Source: Xanthomonas dyei
Lineage (GTDB): Bacteria; Pseudomonadota; Gammaproteobacteria; Xanthomonadales; Xanthomonadaceae
NCBI RefSeq assembly: GCF_002939865.1
Contig: NZ_MDEE01000036.1
Location: forward strand, 1 to 52,402
DNA: 52,402 bases
Direction of reading: 5' to 3'
Shown here: positions 16,398 through 28,396 of the stretch, piece after piece
Position numbering within the stretch: the stretch's first letter is position 1
Layout: each line of letters begins with the position of its first letter
Made by a program: the position numbers and the translations under genes
Notes under the pieces: model-generated
Seen by the model: only the letters and a program-made list of their open reading frames with translations
The model's database searches: none
What the model was told of the DNA's origin: nothing

Positions 16398-18521
16398 TCA
16401 GAATGTCTGCTGCAGGCTCAGGTAAACACCACGGCGTGGTGCCCATTGCGGGGCGAATACGCCGATGCCGCCGCCGTCGCGCAGCTGGTAGCTGCGATCG
16501 AGCACGTTGAGGACGGCCAGCTGCGCGTGCAGCGGGTGCGCAGTGAGCGCGAAATCGTGCCCGGCGCTGAGATTCAACTGGAAGTACGACGGGAGTTCGC
16601 CGCCATTGGGCACGGTATCGGTATCGGTGCGCAGGCCGCTGCCATAGAGGTAATTCGCCCCGATCCGGCTGTTGTCGTTGATGGAGTAATTGATGCCGCC
16701 GGAGGAGGTCAGCTTCTGGTCGTGGTCCAGATGGATCCAGTTGTTTTGTGCGTACGCCAAGGCATCCGGGTCGAAGTTGTACAGGCTGGTCATGACTTGC
16801 TTGCCCATCGCCTTGCTGTAGGCGAGGTTGAAATACGCGGTCACCGGGCCATTGCTGTAGTCGGCGCTGAACTCGGCACCGCGGATGCGGCCGTTGCGAT
16901 AATTGAAGGTGGAATAGACATAAGCGGCGCCGAACTGGCCTTCGTCCTGCAACCGGTCCGCTTTGCGGTAGTAAGTGTCCAGGCCCAGGGTCAGGTGATC
17001 GCTCACTTCTTGCGAGATGCCGAGGTCGTAGTAATCGCTGCGTTCGCTCAGCGGCGTAGTCGGGCCGCCGCCGGTGGATTGCTGGTTGGTGGTGCCGTCG
17101 TACAGCGCGATATCGCTGGTGGAGATCAGCTCGCTGGCAGGCGGAGTGAAGTAGCGCGCGTAGCCGGCGTGCACGGTGGTGCTGGGGCTTGCAGTCCAGA
17201 CCACACCCAGACGCGGACTGAGCTGGCTCTCGCTTGCCCCGAAGGCCTTGTAGCGGTCGCCGCGCACGCCGTAGTTGACCGTCCAGTCGTCGGCGATCTT
17301 CCATTCGTCCTGCAGATACATCGCGTAAGTGCTGGCGTGGAAGCGGCTGCCATCGGGAATGAACACCGGCACGTTGCTGCTCTGGTTGCCGTCTGCATCG
17401 GCCGGGAAGACAGAAGAATTGTTGCTGGCGATGGCGTGTTCAAAGTTGCCGTACAGGCCATAGCGCAGCGTATGTGCACTGCCCCAGGGTGTAGAGAAAT
17501 CCGCCTGCACGGTGTTGGCGCGATTGCTGCGGTCCACCTGCGAGGCGATGCCGTTGAAGATCAGATCGCCGGCCACATCGGGCGAGAACGCGACGCTGCT
17601 ATAGCGCTGGCCGGCCGACAGCTGATAGCTGGTGTCGCCGAGCGTGCCTTGCAGTGCCAAGGTGCCGAAACGGGTGGCTTCGCGCTGGTTTTCGTCCAGG
17701 CGCGAGGAGTCGAAATCGGTGGTACCCAGGTAATCGAACGCCGGGGTCTGGCCGGGATTATTCGGGATTTGAAAGCGGTTGTTGGCGTAGCCGACCAACA
17801 GGCTGAGGCGCGTGTTCTCATTGATCAGATAGCTCAGATCGGCAAAGCCTTTGCCCTGATGGGTCTTGTCGTGCTCGGGCGAGCGGCTGTCGACCGGGTT
17901 TTCCAGCCCGTGGCTGTTCTGTTCGTAGTCACCGGTCACGAACCAGCTCCAGCGCCCACTGCTGCCCCACAGCGAGGCGTTTGGATTGACCGTGTCGTAC
18001 GAGCCGCCGGTGATGCCGACGCTGCCGCCATTGCCCAGCTCGGCGCCGTTTTTGGTGGTGATGTCCACAACTGCGGCGGTGCGGTCGCCGAACTGCGCGG
18101 GCAAGGCGCCATCGAGCAGCTTGAGGTTCTTGATGATGCGCGGCTCCAGGCTCTGGCCGAAGCCGGAGATGGATTCGGGCAGCATGATGCCGTTGATGCG
18201 GTATTGCAGGTTGGCGTGATCGCCGCGCACATGGATGCCGCCGTACGAGTCCTGCACAACGCCCGGTGCCTGCAGCAGCACCTGGTTGAGTGGTGTGGAG
18301 GCGCCGAGCGGAAGACGGTCGATGTCTTCGGCAGTGATGGCGTACTGGCTGCTGCCGATATCCGGAGACAAGGCGTTGCGCGCCGCTTCGAGCTTGGCGA
18401 TCACGTTGACGGTGTCCAGATCGGTGGTTTGCGCGGCGGCGGGATCTGCGGCCAGTGCGGCGCCGGCACAGGAAGACAAGAGGATGGAAACGATGGCAAC
18501 GGGGAGGAGGCGAGGAGTCAT
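16398..18521 (-). CDS. TonB-dependent outer-membrane receptor
   Basis: The 707-residue protein has an N-terminal signal peptide (MTPRLLPVAIVSILLSS, cleavage near residue 24), a TonB box LDTVNVI (about 35-41), a plug domain with GGIHVRGDHANLQYRING, and a long beta-rich C-terminal barrel ending in Phe. It imports a substrate across the outer membrane with TonB-ExbBD energy. The substrate is unknown; an extracellular-type loop contains EHDKTHQG. A lipobox-like LSSC in the signal is probably incidental. The ATG at 18521 is chosen because it begins the signal peptide; the upstream GTG start lies within a palindrome at 18550-18566. Confidence 0.9.
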   Translation of the reverse strand: MTPRLLPVAIVSILLSSCAGAALAADPAAAQTTDLDTVNVIAKLEAARNALSPDIGSSQYAITAEDIDRLPLGASTPLNQVLLQAPGVVQDSYGGIHVRGDHANLQYRINGIMLPESISGFGQSLEPRIIKNLKLLDGALPAQFGDRTAAVVDITTKNGAELGNGGSVGITGGSYDTVNPNASLWGSSGRWSWFVTGDYEQNSHGLENPVDSRSPEHDKTHQGKGFADLSYLINENTRLSLLVGYANNRFQIPNNPGQTPAFDYLGTTDFDSSRLDENQREATRFGTLALQGTLGDTSYQLSAGQRYSSVAFSPDVAGDLIFNGIASQVDRSNRANTVQADFSTPWGSAHTLRYGLYGNFEHAIASNNSSVFPADADGNQSSNVPVFIPDGSRFHASTYAMYLQDEWKIADDWTVNYGVRGDRYKAFGASESQLSPRLGVVWTASPSTTVHAGYARYFTPPASELISTSDIALYDGTTNQQSTGGGPTTPLSERSDYYDLGISQEVSDHLTLGLDTYYRKADRLQDEGQFGAAYVYSTFNYRNGRIRGAEFSADYSNGPVTAYFNLAYSKAMGKQVMTSLYNFDPDALAYAQNNWIHLDHDQKLTSSGGINYSINDNSRIGANYLYGSGLRTDTDTVPNGGELPSYFQLNLSAGHDFALTAHPLHAQLAVLNVLDRSYQLRDGGGIGVFAPQWAPRRGVYLSLQQTF

Positions 18522-18549
18522 GGCGGTCGCAGGACGGGCTAGGGAGGAT

Positions 18550-18566
18550 GTGTTACCTCGTAACAC
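18550..18566. promoter_or_regulatory. Perfect 17-bp palindrome, candidate operator
   Basis: GTGTTAC and GTAACAC form perfect 7-bp arms around CTC. The site ends 29 nt upstream of the receptor start codon, a typical place for a repressor. The outer GTTA/TAAC arms recall Zur-type metalloregulator sites, but the centre does not match, so the regulator is unassigned. Confidence 0.5.
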
Positions 18567-18767
18567 TCCGCTTACGAGCGGGCGCTAGCGTAGGCCGAAA
18601 GTCATGCCTGGGCGTATGGCTTTGCTTGCCGTTCAGTCGTGCGCATCTGCGCGGCAAGCGTTTGCGCGCCAGCGATGGCTTCATCCAGAAGGGCATCAGG
18701 CGCACCGGCGCTTTGCGTGACGCGCCGGCTCTGCCACCATCGCAGGCTGTCCAGGAGTGTTGTTGCC

Positions 18768-20165
<1,398 letters not shown>

Positions 20166-20251
20166 AGTCACTGTGCGTATGACGTGATGCTCATGCCGCA
20201 TGCGGCATGCTCTGGCAGCCATCCCTCTCGCCCCCCCACAGGAGGAACGGT

Positions 20252-21379
20252 TTGACTGCCGATTGGAACGTCATCCGCGAATACGCAATTCCGCTGGGCG
20301 CCGCGCTGCTGGCGGGCGTCGTCACCTGGTCGCTGATGCTGTGGCTGTTTCGCCGCATGCAGGGCCGCGATTATCGCCGCGCACGCATCATCCGCGTGGT
20401 CACGCTGCCGGCGGCCTTCATCCTGCCGCTGCTGTTTCTGGGCATCGCCACCGAGGCCACGCCGCTGTCCGGCAAGGCGCTGGCAGCGGTGCAGCACCTG
20501 TTGCATGTCGGCATCGTCGGCTGCGTCACCTGGTTGTTGGTGCGTGCGGTCGCTGCCGGCGAAATGGCGATCCTGCGCAGCAATCCGATCGAGGTATCGG
20601 ACAATCTCACCGCGCGGCGTATCCAGACCCAGACACGGGTCTTGAGTCGCGTGGTGATGGGCACGGTGATCCTGCTCGGTATCTCGGTGGTGCTGCTCGG
20701 CTTCGAGCAGGTGCGCCAGATCGGCAAGACGCTATTGGCGTCTGCAGGGATCATCGGGCTGGTGGCCGGTATTGCGGCAAAGCCTGTCTTCGGCAACCTG
20801 ATTGCGGGGCTGCAGATTGCGCTGACCCAACCGATTCGTCTGGACGATGTGGTGATCGTGGAAGGCGAATGGGGCCGGATCGAAGAGATCGGCAGCTCGT
20901 ATGTGGTGGTGCGTATCTGGGACGAGCGGCGCATGGTGGTGCCGCTGACCTGGTTCATCGAAAACCCCTTCCAGAACTGGACCCGGGCCAGTGCAGACCT
21001 GCTCGGTACCGCGTTCTTGTGGCTGGATTACCGCACCCCGATTGCGGCGGTGCGCGCGGAACTGGAGCGCATCTGCCACAGCGAGCCGCTGTGGGATGGG
21101 CGCGTCTGCGTCACCCAGATCACCGATACCAGCGACAACACCATCCAGGTCCGTTTGTTGGTGAGCGCGCGCAATTCCGGCGATGCGTTCGACCTGCGCT
21201 GCCTAGTGCGCGAGCGGATGATCGACTTTCTGACCCGCGAGCACGCGTACGCGCTGCCCAGGATCCGTGCCGAAATTGCGGCGCAGGAAAAGCCGGTATC
21301 GCTTGCTGCAGGGCCGATCTCGCCGGAGAGCGTGCGTTCGCCGGGTGCGGAAGACGGCGAGCCGGCGGCATCGATCTAG
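20252..21379 (+). CDS. MscS-family mechanosensitive channel
   Basis: The 375-residue inner-membrane protein has about four to five hydrophobic segments followed by the MscS core. The pore-lining helix ASAGIIGLVAGIAAKPVFGN (about 172-191) and the following beta domain LDDVVIVEGEWGRIEEIGSSYVVVRIWDER are typical. MscS-type channels release solutes on hypo-osmotic shock. The start is a TTG at 20252, chosen because AGGAGG (20240-20245) lies 6 nt upstream; the ATG at 20207 precedes this ribosome-binding site. The acidic C-terminal tail is variable. It starts 87 nt after the DAHP synthase gene and may be co-transcribed. Confidence 0.88.
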   Translation: MTADWNVIREYAIPLGAALLAGVVTWSLMLWLFRRMQGRDYRRARIIRVVTLPAAFILPLLFLGIATEATPLSGKALAAVQHLLHVGIVGCVTWLLVRAVAAGEMAILRSNPIEVSDNLTARRIQTQTRVLSRVVMGTVILLGISVVLLGFEQVRQIGKTLLASAGIIGLVAGIAAKPVFGNLIAGLQIALTQPIRLDDVVIVEGEWGRIEEIGSSYVVVRIWDERRMVVPLTWFIENPFQNWTRASADLLGTAFLWLDYRTPIAAVRAELERICHSEPLWDGRVCVTQITDTSDNTIQVRLLVSARNSGDAFDLRCLVRERMIDFLTREHAYALPRIRAEIAAQEKPVSLAAGPISPESVRSPGAEDGEPAASI

Positions 21380-21557
21380 CGTTGCCTGTCGACGCGCCTG
21401 ATCGCGGTGCGTGCGCTGGCGCCCAACCGGTTCGCGATGCGGCGCATCGACACCGTGGCAGTGCTGCGCTGGCTGGGCGGTAAGCAGCGCGACATTCGGG
21501 TGATGCTGTCTCACCACGTCGATGCCTGCACCGCCCCAGTGCTGCTTGGCGGTGCGG

Positions 21558-23186
21558 TCAGTCGGCCGTCTTCGGTTGCGATGCGCCCGATGTCGCGGGC
21601 GGTGCGCTCGTCGCGTAGCCCGGCGCAAACCGCGCGTGGCTGCGTTGCTCGTAGGCGTAGGCCAGTTCGATCAGGCGCGGCTCGCTCCACGCGGTGCCCA
21701 TGAACAGCAATCCGAGCGGCAGACCCTGGGTCTGCCCCATCGGCACGCTCAGGCTGGGATACCCGGCCACTGCCGCGGCGCCGTAGCCGGCACCGGGAAA
21801 GGTATCGCCCTTGCCGAGCGTGGTGACCCAGGCGGCGCCAGTGGTGGGTACGATCAGGGCGTCCAGGCGGTCGGCTTTCAGTGCTGCGTCGATACCTTGT
21901 TCGCCGGCGAGCTGCTTGGCGTTGGCGCGCGCGCTCAGATAGCCCGGGTCCTCCGGGCCGGGCGCAGCTTGCGCCTGCTCGAACAACTCCTGGCCGAAGT
22001 AGGGCATTTCGCGCCGCGCATTGGCACGATTGAAGGCAACCAGCGCGTCCAGATCTTTGACCGGTGGGGCGTGGCTGCGTAGATAGGCATTCAAGCCGGC
22101 CTTGAATTCGACCAACAGGACCGTCTGCTCAGCGGCATCCCACTGTCCATCGGTGGGCAGGCGGGTTTCGATCACCGTGGCACCCGCCGCGCGCAAGGTC
22201 TGTACGGCGCGCTCCAATGCGGCGGCGATCGCGGGATCCTCGCGCAGTGGATTGCGCAGCAGCCCCAGGCGCGCGCCGCGCAGGCCATCGGGTTTGAGGT
22301 GGGCGAGATAGTTCGGGGTGGAAGACGGCGCAGTGCGCGTCGCTGGGTCCTGCGGATCGGGCGCGGCGATGGCCTGCAGCAACGTGGCGGCGTCGGCGAC
22401 GCTGCGGGTCATCGGGCCGGCGGTGTCCTGGCTGGCGGAGATCGGAATGATGCCGTCGCGGCTGACCAGGCCGACGGTGGGCTTGAGCCCGACCAGGCCA
22501 TTGACCGCAGCCGGGCAGGTGATGCTGCCGTCGGTTTCGGTGCCGATACCCACCGTGGCCAGGCTGGCGGCGATCGCCGCGCCGGTGCCGGCGCTGGAGC
22601 CGCACGGATTGCGATCCAGCGCATAGGGATTGCGGGTCAGCCCGCCGCGGGCGCTCCAGCCGGAGCTGGACTGGGTGGAACGGAAGTTGGCCCATTCGCT
22701 CAGATTCGTTTTGCCCAGGATTACCGCGCCGGCCGCGCGCAGGCGCTGCACCAGAAACGCATCGCGGTTGGGGCGAAACTCGGCCAGCGCCAGCGAGCCG
22801 GCACTGTTGACCATCGGCACGGCGTCGATGTTGTCCTTGAGCAGTACCGGAATCCCGTGCAGCGGTCCGCGTACGCGGCCGACGGCGCGCTCGGCGTCCA
22901 GGGTGCGGGCGTCCGCCTCGGCCTGCGCATTGCGCTCGATCACGGCGTTGAGCGTTGGACCGGCGCGGTCGATGGTGTCGATGCGCTGCAGATAGGCGCG
23001 CGTCAGGTCCAGGCTGGTGGTCTCGCCACGGGCCATGTGGGCTTGCAGGCCGGCGACATCGGCATCGATCAGGTCGAGCGGTTTGGCCGCCGAGGCGTTG
23101 CCTGTGGCCGGATGTTGCAGGTCATCGGCATGTGCATAGCCGCACAACGCCAGCAGCAGCGCAAAGCACAAGGTGGTGGAGCGCAT
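21558..23186 (-). CDS. Secreted amidase, peptide-amidase-like (amidase signature family)
   Basis: The 542-residue protein begins with a Sec signal (MRSTTLCFALLLALCGYAHA, cleavage about 20). The amidase-signature Ser-cisSer-Lys triad is visible as Lys117 (VLLKDNID), Ser197 (CGSSAG) and Ser221 (TETDGSI), with the family's 24-residue spacing between the serines. The overall layout resembles the Stenotrophomonas peptide amidase, which deamidates peptide C-termini. Other amide substrates are possible. It probably acts in the periplasm or outside the cell. The ATG at 23186 is chosen because it opens the signal peptide. Confidence 0.85.
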   Translation of the reverse strand: MRSTTLCFALLLALCGYAHADDLQHPATGNASAAKPLDLIDADVAGLQAHMARGETTSLDLTRAYLQRIDTIDRAGPTLNAVIERNAQAEADARTLDAERAVGRVRGPLHGIPVLLKDNIDAVPMVNSAGSLALAEFRPNRDAFLVQRLRAAGAVILGKTNLSEWANFRSTQSSSGWSARGGLTRNPYALDRNPCGSSAGTGAAIAASLATVGIGTETDGSITCPAAVNGLVGLKPTVGLVSRDGIIPISASQDTAGPMTRSVADAATLLQAIAAPDPQDPATRTAPSSTPNYLAHLKPDGLRGARLGLLRNPLREDPAIAAALERAVQTLRAAGATVIETRLPTDGQWDAAEQTVLLVEFKAGLNAYLRSHAPPVKDLDALVAFNRANARREMPYFGQELFEQAQAAPGPEDPGYLSARANAKQLAGEQGIDAALKADRLDALIVPTTGAAWVTTLGKGDTFPGAGYGAAAVAGYPSLSVPMGQTQGLPLGLLFMGTAWSEPRLIELAYAYEQRSHARFAPGYATSAPPATSGASQPKTAD

Positions 23187-23276
23187 GGGCGGTTTTCCGC
23201 GGGGGACTTTCCGCAGGCTAACGTCGCTGCGTCGGGGTGACAACGTGCTGGCGCGCCCATGGACGGGCGGGCAGGG

Positions 23277-23747
23277 TCAGCGACGCCGGCGCTTGACCAG
23301 ATCGCGTGCCAGCACGCCGACCACGATCAGGTTGATCGCCAGCACGCCCCAGGCGGTCCAGCCAGGATGACGGATGATGGCGTAGATATCGAAAGGCAGG
23401 TAGATGGCCGCCGACAGGCAGCCCAGTACCGAGGCCCAGGCCTTGGCACGCCACAGACCCCAGGCTTCCACCACGTGCAGCAGGCCGTAGGCCAGCATGG
23501 CGGCGGCCGCCAGATGCACCGCATCGGGGCTGATGGTCTTGAGTAACGACGGCAATGCGCCGTGGTCCGGATCCAGATTGAAACGGCGGATCAGCGTACT
23601 GACCGCATGTTGCAGCGGGAGCGGGCCCAGAATTTCCAGGCCCGTCGCCGCCAGCAGCGCAAGCCCACCCTTGACCGCCTCTAGCAAGGCGATCGCGTGG
23701 AGGCCCGGATGCGCGCGCGGATCCGGGCTGTAAGGCTTGTTGCTCAC
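23277..23747 (-). CDS. DUF2127-family membrane protein
   Basis: The 156-residue protein has about four hydrophobic segments (roughly 18-40, 77-97, 104-122, 131-150) and a basic C-terminus DLVKRRRR. The pattern LHAIALLEAVKGGLALLAA and the late ...VLARDLVKR fit the DUF2127 family of predicted membrane proteins, whose function is not known. It lies 21 nt downstream of typA on the same strand and may be co-transcribed with it. Confidence 0.7.
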   Translation of the reverse strand: MSNKPYSPDPRAHPGLHAIALLEAVKGGLALLAATGLEILGPLPLQHAVSTLIRRFNLDPDHGALPSLLKTISPDAVHLAAAAMLAYGLLHVVEAWGLWRAKAWASVLGCLSAAIYLPFDIYAIIRHPGWTAWGVLAINLIVVGVLARDLVKRRRR

Positions 23748-23768
23748 GACTGTGGCTTAGTCAGCAAC

Positions 23769-25598
23769 TCAGCCGGAACGGCCGGAGCGCTTACGGTCGC
23801 TTTCGGTCAAGCCCTTCTTGCGCAGGCGGATTTCCTTCGGGGTGACTTCGACCAGCTCGTCGTCCTCGATGAAGTCCAGCGCCTGCTCCAGCGTGTACTT
23901 GATCGCCGGGGTCAGCTTGATGGCATCGTCCTTGCCCGAGGCGCGCATGTTGGTCAGCGGCTTGGTCTTGATCGCGTTGACGGTCAGATCGTTGTCCTTG
24001 GAGTGGATACCGACCAGCTGACCTTCGTACACATTGTCGCCTTCGGCGGCGAACAGGCGGCCACGCTCTTCCAACGGCCCCAGCGCATAGGCAGGAGTGG
24101 CGCCGGCAGCATTGGCAATCATCACGCCGTTCTGGCGCTTGGCGATGGCGCCCTGTTCCTTCGGGCCGTAATGGTCGAACACATGGAACAGCAGGCCCGA
24201 ACCCTGGGTCAGGGTGCGGAACTCGTTCTGGAAGCCGATCAGACCACGCGCCGGGATCATGTAATCCAGGCGCACGCGGCCCTTGCCGTCCGATTCCATG
24301 TTCTTCAGCTGGCCCTTGCGGCTGCCCAGCTTTTCCATCACGCCGCCCTGGTGCTGTTCTTCGATGTCCACCACCAGCTGTTCGATCGGCTCCATCTGCT
24401 TGCCGTCGATTTCCTTGATGATGACTTCCGGACGCGACACGGCCAGCTCATAGCCTTCGCGACGCATGTTTTCGATCAGCACCGACAGATGCAGTTCGCC
24501 ACGGCCGGAGACCAGGAACTTGTCGGCGTCGGAGCCTTCCTCGACCTTCAGTGCCACGTTGTGCACCTTCTCGCGGTCCAGACGGTCGCGCAGCTGGCGG
24601 CTGGTCAGGAACTTGCCACCGGACAGGTCCTTGTTGCCGGCGAACGGCGAGTTGTTGACCTGGAAGGTCATCGAGATGGTGGGCTCATCCACGGTCAGCG
24701 CCGGCAGCGCTTCCGGGTGATCGAGCGCACACACGGTGTCGGAAATGGTCAGCTCGGCCACGCCGGAGATCGCGACGATGTCGCCGGCCTCGGCGGTGTC
24801 CTGCTCGATACGCTCCAGGCCCAGGAAGCCCAGCACCTGCAGTACCTTGCCCTGACGCTTCTTGCCTTCGCGGTCGATCACGCTGACCGGCATGTTCTTC
24901 TTCAGCACGCCGCGCTGGATGCGACCGATGCCGATCACGCCGACGAAGTTGTTGTAGTCCAGCTGGCTGATGCGCATCTGGAACGGGCCGTCCGGGTCAA
25001 CGTCCGGTGCCGACACGTGCTGCATGATCGCTTCATAGAGCGGGGTCATGTCGCCGTCGCGCACGTCCGAATCCAGGCTGGCGTAGCCGTTCAACGCGGA
25101 GGTGTAGACGATCGGGAAGTCCAGCTGCTCGTCGGTTGCGCCGAGCTTGTCGAAGAGGTCGAACACCTGGTCGATCACCCAGTCCGGGCGTGCGCCGGGA
25201 CGGTCGATCTTGTTGACCACCACGATCGGCTTGAAGCCCATCGCAAAGGCCTTCTGGGTCACGAAGCGCGTCTGCGGCATCGGGCCGTCCATCGCGTCGA
25301 CCAGGATCAGCACCGAGTCCACCATCGACAGCACGCGCTCGACTTCGCCACCGAAGTCGGCGTGTCCGGGGGTGTCGACGATATTGATGCGGTTGCCGTT
25401 CCAGGTGATGGCCGTGTTTTTGGCCAGGATCGTGATGCCACGTTCCTTTTCCTGATCGTTGCTGTCCATCACACGCTCAGCCAAGACGGTGCGTTCGGAC
25501 AGGGTGCCGGACTGCTTCAGCAGGCAGTCGACGAGGGTGGTCTTGCCATGGTCGACGTGGGCGACGATGGCGATATTGCGGAGTTTTTCAATGGACAT
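23769..25598 (-). CDS. typA: Ribosome-associated GTPase TypA/BipA
   Basis: The 609-residue translational GTPase has [10 protein letters not shown] (G1, about 13-22), the RGITI-type switch [23 protein letters not shown] (G3) and [11 protein letters not shown] (G4). EF-G-like domains follow, with [21 protein letters not shown] and a BipA-specific C-terminal part. BipA acts on 50S assembly and stress or low-temperature growth. The start at 25598 has GGGCCCTTTCCGC before it and no strong Shine-Dalgarno. A -10-like ATTATA (25649-25654, reverse of TATAAT) lies upstream. It is divergent from the cyclophilin gene. Confidence 0.97.
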   Translation of the reverse strand: MSIEKLRNIAIVAHVDHGKTTLVDCLLKQSGTLSERTVLAERVMDSNDQEKERGITILAKNTAITWNGNRINIVDTPGHADFGGEVERVLSMVDSVLILVDAMDGPMPQTRFVTQKAFAMGFKPIVVVNKIDRPGARPDWVIDQVFDLFDKLGATDEQLDFPIVYTSALNGYASLDSDVRDGDMTPLYEAIMQHVSAPDVDPDGPFQMRISQLDYNNFVGVIGIGRIQRGVLKKNMPVSVIDREGKKRQGKVLQVLGFLGLERIEQDTAEAGDIVAISGVAELTISDTVCALDHPEALPALTVDEPTISMTFQVNNSPFAGNKDLSGGKFLTSRQLRDRLDREKVHNVALKVEEGSDADKFLVSGRGELHLSVLIENMRREGYELAVSRPEVIIKEIDGKQMEPIEQLVVDIEEQHQGGVMEKLGSRKGQLKNMESDGKGRVRLDYMIPARGLIGFQNEFRTLTQGSGLLFHVFDHYGPKEQGAIAKRQNGVMIANAAGATPAYALGPLEERGRLFAAEGDNVYEGQLVGIHSKDNDLTVNAIKTKPLTNMRASGKDDAIKLTPAIKYTLEQALDFIEDDELVEVTPKEIRLRKKGLTESDRKRSGRSG

Positions 25599-25648
25599 GC
25601 GGAAAGGGCCCCTGTCTGGCGCCAGTCTTGAGATGAGGTAAGCCCAGC

Positions 25649-25654
25649 ATTATA
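25649..25654 (-). promoter_or_regulatory. Perfect -10 box upstream of typA
   Basis: Read on the minus strand the hexamer is TATAAT. It lies 51 nt before the typA start codon. The -35 region is poor, so an activator or AT-independent recognition would be needed. Confidence 0.35.
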
Positions 25655-25842
25655 GCGGTTTCGTTGCGTTGCCGTTGCGGATTGACGCAAGTCGATTCAG
25701 ATCGCCCATTCAGGCAGCGTGACGGCTGCTCGAATCCAGGCCCGACGACGGCCTTGGACCATGGTCGTACCTGCGCAGTCGTCTGTGCGCCCGGGTGTAT
25801 CCTAATGGGCTGTTGATCACCCCAGAACCTGCAAGGATTTCC

Positions 25843-26337
25843 ATGTCCCTGATCGCCACTTTCGACACGTCCCGCGGCCCGATCGTTGTTGAGCTGTATC
25901 CGGAGAAGGCACCGCTGACCGTCGCCAACTTCGTCAATCTGGCCAAGCGCGGCTTCTACAACGGCCTGAGCTTCCACCGCGTCATCGCCGACTTCATGAT
26001 CCAGGGCGGTTGCCCGGAAGGGTCCGGCCGCGGCGGCCCGGGCTATCGTTTCGAAGACGAGGCCAACAATGGCGTCGGCCACGAGCGCGGCGTGCTGTCC
26101 ATGGCCAATGCCGGCCCGAACACCAATGGCAGCCAGTTCTTCATCACCCACACCGCCACCCCGTGGCTGGACGGCAAGCACACCGTGTTCGGCAAGGTCA
26201 CCCAGGGCCTGGACGTGGTGGATAGCGTTGCCCAGGGCGACACCATCAACACGCTCACCATTGAAGGCGACACTGACGCCGTGCTGGCCGCCAAGGCCGA
26301 CCGCGTTGCGGAGTGGAATAAGATCCTCGCCGCCTGA
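25843..26337 (+). CDS. ppiB: Peptidyl-prolyl cis-trans isomerase, cyclophilin type
   Basis: The 164-residue single-domain cyclophilin has no signal peptide, so it is cytoplasmic PpiB-like. The catalytic segment [16 protein letters not shown] (about 45-60) contains the key Arg, and [14 protein letters not shown] (about 88-101) forms the other wall of the active site. [12 protein letters not shown] follows. It speeds proline isomerisation during folding. GCAAGGA precedes the ATG. A hairpin resembling a terminator follows, and mdh is 117 nt downstream. Confidence 0.94.
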   Translation: MSLIATFDTSRGPIVVELYPEKAPLTVANFVNLAKRGFYNGLSFHRVIADFMIQGGCPEGSGRGGPGYRFEDEANNGVGHERGVLSMANAGPNTNGSQFFITHTATPWLDGKHTVFGKVTQGLDVVDSVAQGDTINTLTIEGDTDAVLAAKADRVAEWNKILAA

Positions 26338-26351
26338 TTGACCCTGATCGA

Positions 26352-26375
26352 ACGGCCGCCATGTGCGGCCGTTTG
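26352..26375 (+). terminator. Terminator-like hairpin after ppiB
   Basis: ACGGCCGC pairs perfectly with GCGGCCGT around CATGT, followed by TTGCTTG. The T tract is poor, so termination may be partial. Confidence 0.5.
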
Positions 26376-26439
26376 CTTGTCAACGCGCGCCGCCAGGCCT
26401 TGCGCCACGCCAGCGCGCGACCCCACCAACGCTTTTTAG

Positions 26440-27441
<1,002 letters not shown>

Positions 27442-27467
27442 GGTTCGCAGCTGTAGTTGCTACGAGA

Positions 27468-27494
27468 ACGCCGGGCACTGCCCGGCGTTTTTTT
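27468..27494 (+). terminator. Terminator after mdh
   Basis: ACGCCGGGC/GCCCGGCGT has a 9-bp perfect stem, a 3-nt ACT loop and seven T residues. It lies 26 nt after the stop. Confidence 0.9.
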
Positions 27495-27643
27495 GTGTCC
27501 GCATGCAGGCGCTGGACCTGCATGCGGAGCTCGATCTGCGGCGATGGTCTGCGGACAACGCGAGGCGATGATCTGCACGCACTGCGATGGGTTGCCTTGC
27601 CTTGCCGTGTGACGTGGCGTCACCCGTCACCCCGCGGTGCCTG

Positions 27644-28258
27644 TTACGACAGGCCTTCGGCCTTCAGCGCGGCCTGCACATCGGCATCGGCCTGCATGCG
27701 CTTGAAGAACGCATCCAGCGCGGTCAGGCCGCTGAGGTCCACGCCTGCCTTGTTGGCCCACCGTAAGGTCACGAACAGATAGGCGTCGGCGCCGGTATGG
27801 CTGTCGCCGGCCAGCCAGTCGCGGCCCTGCAGATGCGCATCGACGCGCGTGTAGAGCGTGCGCAACTTGCTGCGTGCATCGTCGTGACTGCGCGCGATCA
27901 ATGACTCATCCTGCAGATACGCGGTGCTGCCGAAGATCGGCTTGAAGGTCGGATGCACATCGGCATTCGAAAAGGCGATCCAGCGATTGATTTCGGCGCG
28001 GCTACGCGCACTGCCGTCACCGCCCAGGCTGCTGAGCGGCGCAACATCGGCGATGTAATTCAGGATGGCCGCGTTCTGGGTCAATGCCCAATCATCGACC
28101 ACCAGCAACGGCACTGCGCCAGCGGGATTGAGCTGCAGATACTCGGGCGACTTGATGGTGGTTGCGTCGACTACGACCAGGTCGAACGGAAGCCCGGACC
28201 AGCGCAACACAATGTGGTCTGCAAGCGAACAGGCACCGGGCTTGGTGTAGAGCTTCAT
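27644..28258 (-). CDS. Glutathione S-transferase, beta class-like
   Basis: The 204-residue protein has an N-terminal thioredoxin-like domain starting MKLYTKPGACSLADHI. Cys10 and the Ser next to it match the catalytic region of bacterial beta-class enzymes. NPAGAVPLLV carries the cis-Pro, and LTQNAAILNYIAD follows. The C-terminal helical domain contains GRDWLAGDSHTGADAYLF, the typical GST N-capping region. It likely conjugates or reduces glutathione-linked substrates in the cytoplasm; the physiological substrate is unknown. The ATG at 28258 is chosen for homology. Confidence 0.9.
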   Translation of the reverse strand: MKLYTKPGACSLADHIVLRWSGLPFDLVVVDATTIKSPEYLQLNPAGAVPLLVVDDWALTQNAAILNYIADVAPLSSLGGDGSARSRAEINRWIAFSNADVHPTFKPIFGSTAYLQDESLIARSHDDARSKLRTLYTRVDAHLQGRDWLAGDSHTGADAYLFVTLRWANKAGVDLSGLTALDAFFKRMQADADVQAALKAEGLS

Positions 28259-28396
28259 GTGCGTCCAGTTAGGAAGAGGGGATGCAAGCTTAGCCGGGTT
28301 AGGCGGCAAGCTGTGCTGCCGTCAGAGCCGCAGTGCGGTGATGCGTAGGCGGGCGTATCGCGGCCTCTAGCGCTAGGTGAAGCGCGCTGCGTTAGC

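Noticed and set aside
16398..18521. Lipoprotein signal on the TonB receptor (LSSC)
   Set aside because: TonB receptors are rarely lipoproteins, and a normal signal-peptidase I site (ALA-A) follows.
16233..18542. 769-residue plus-strand frame opposite the TonB receptor
   Set aside because: It is composed of Val/Ala/Gly-rich antisense sequence; the minus strand encodes a full receptor with signal, TonB box and plug.
23697..25631. 644-residue plus-strand frame opposite typA
   Set aside because: It is the antisense shadow of a well-conserved GTPase gene.
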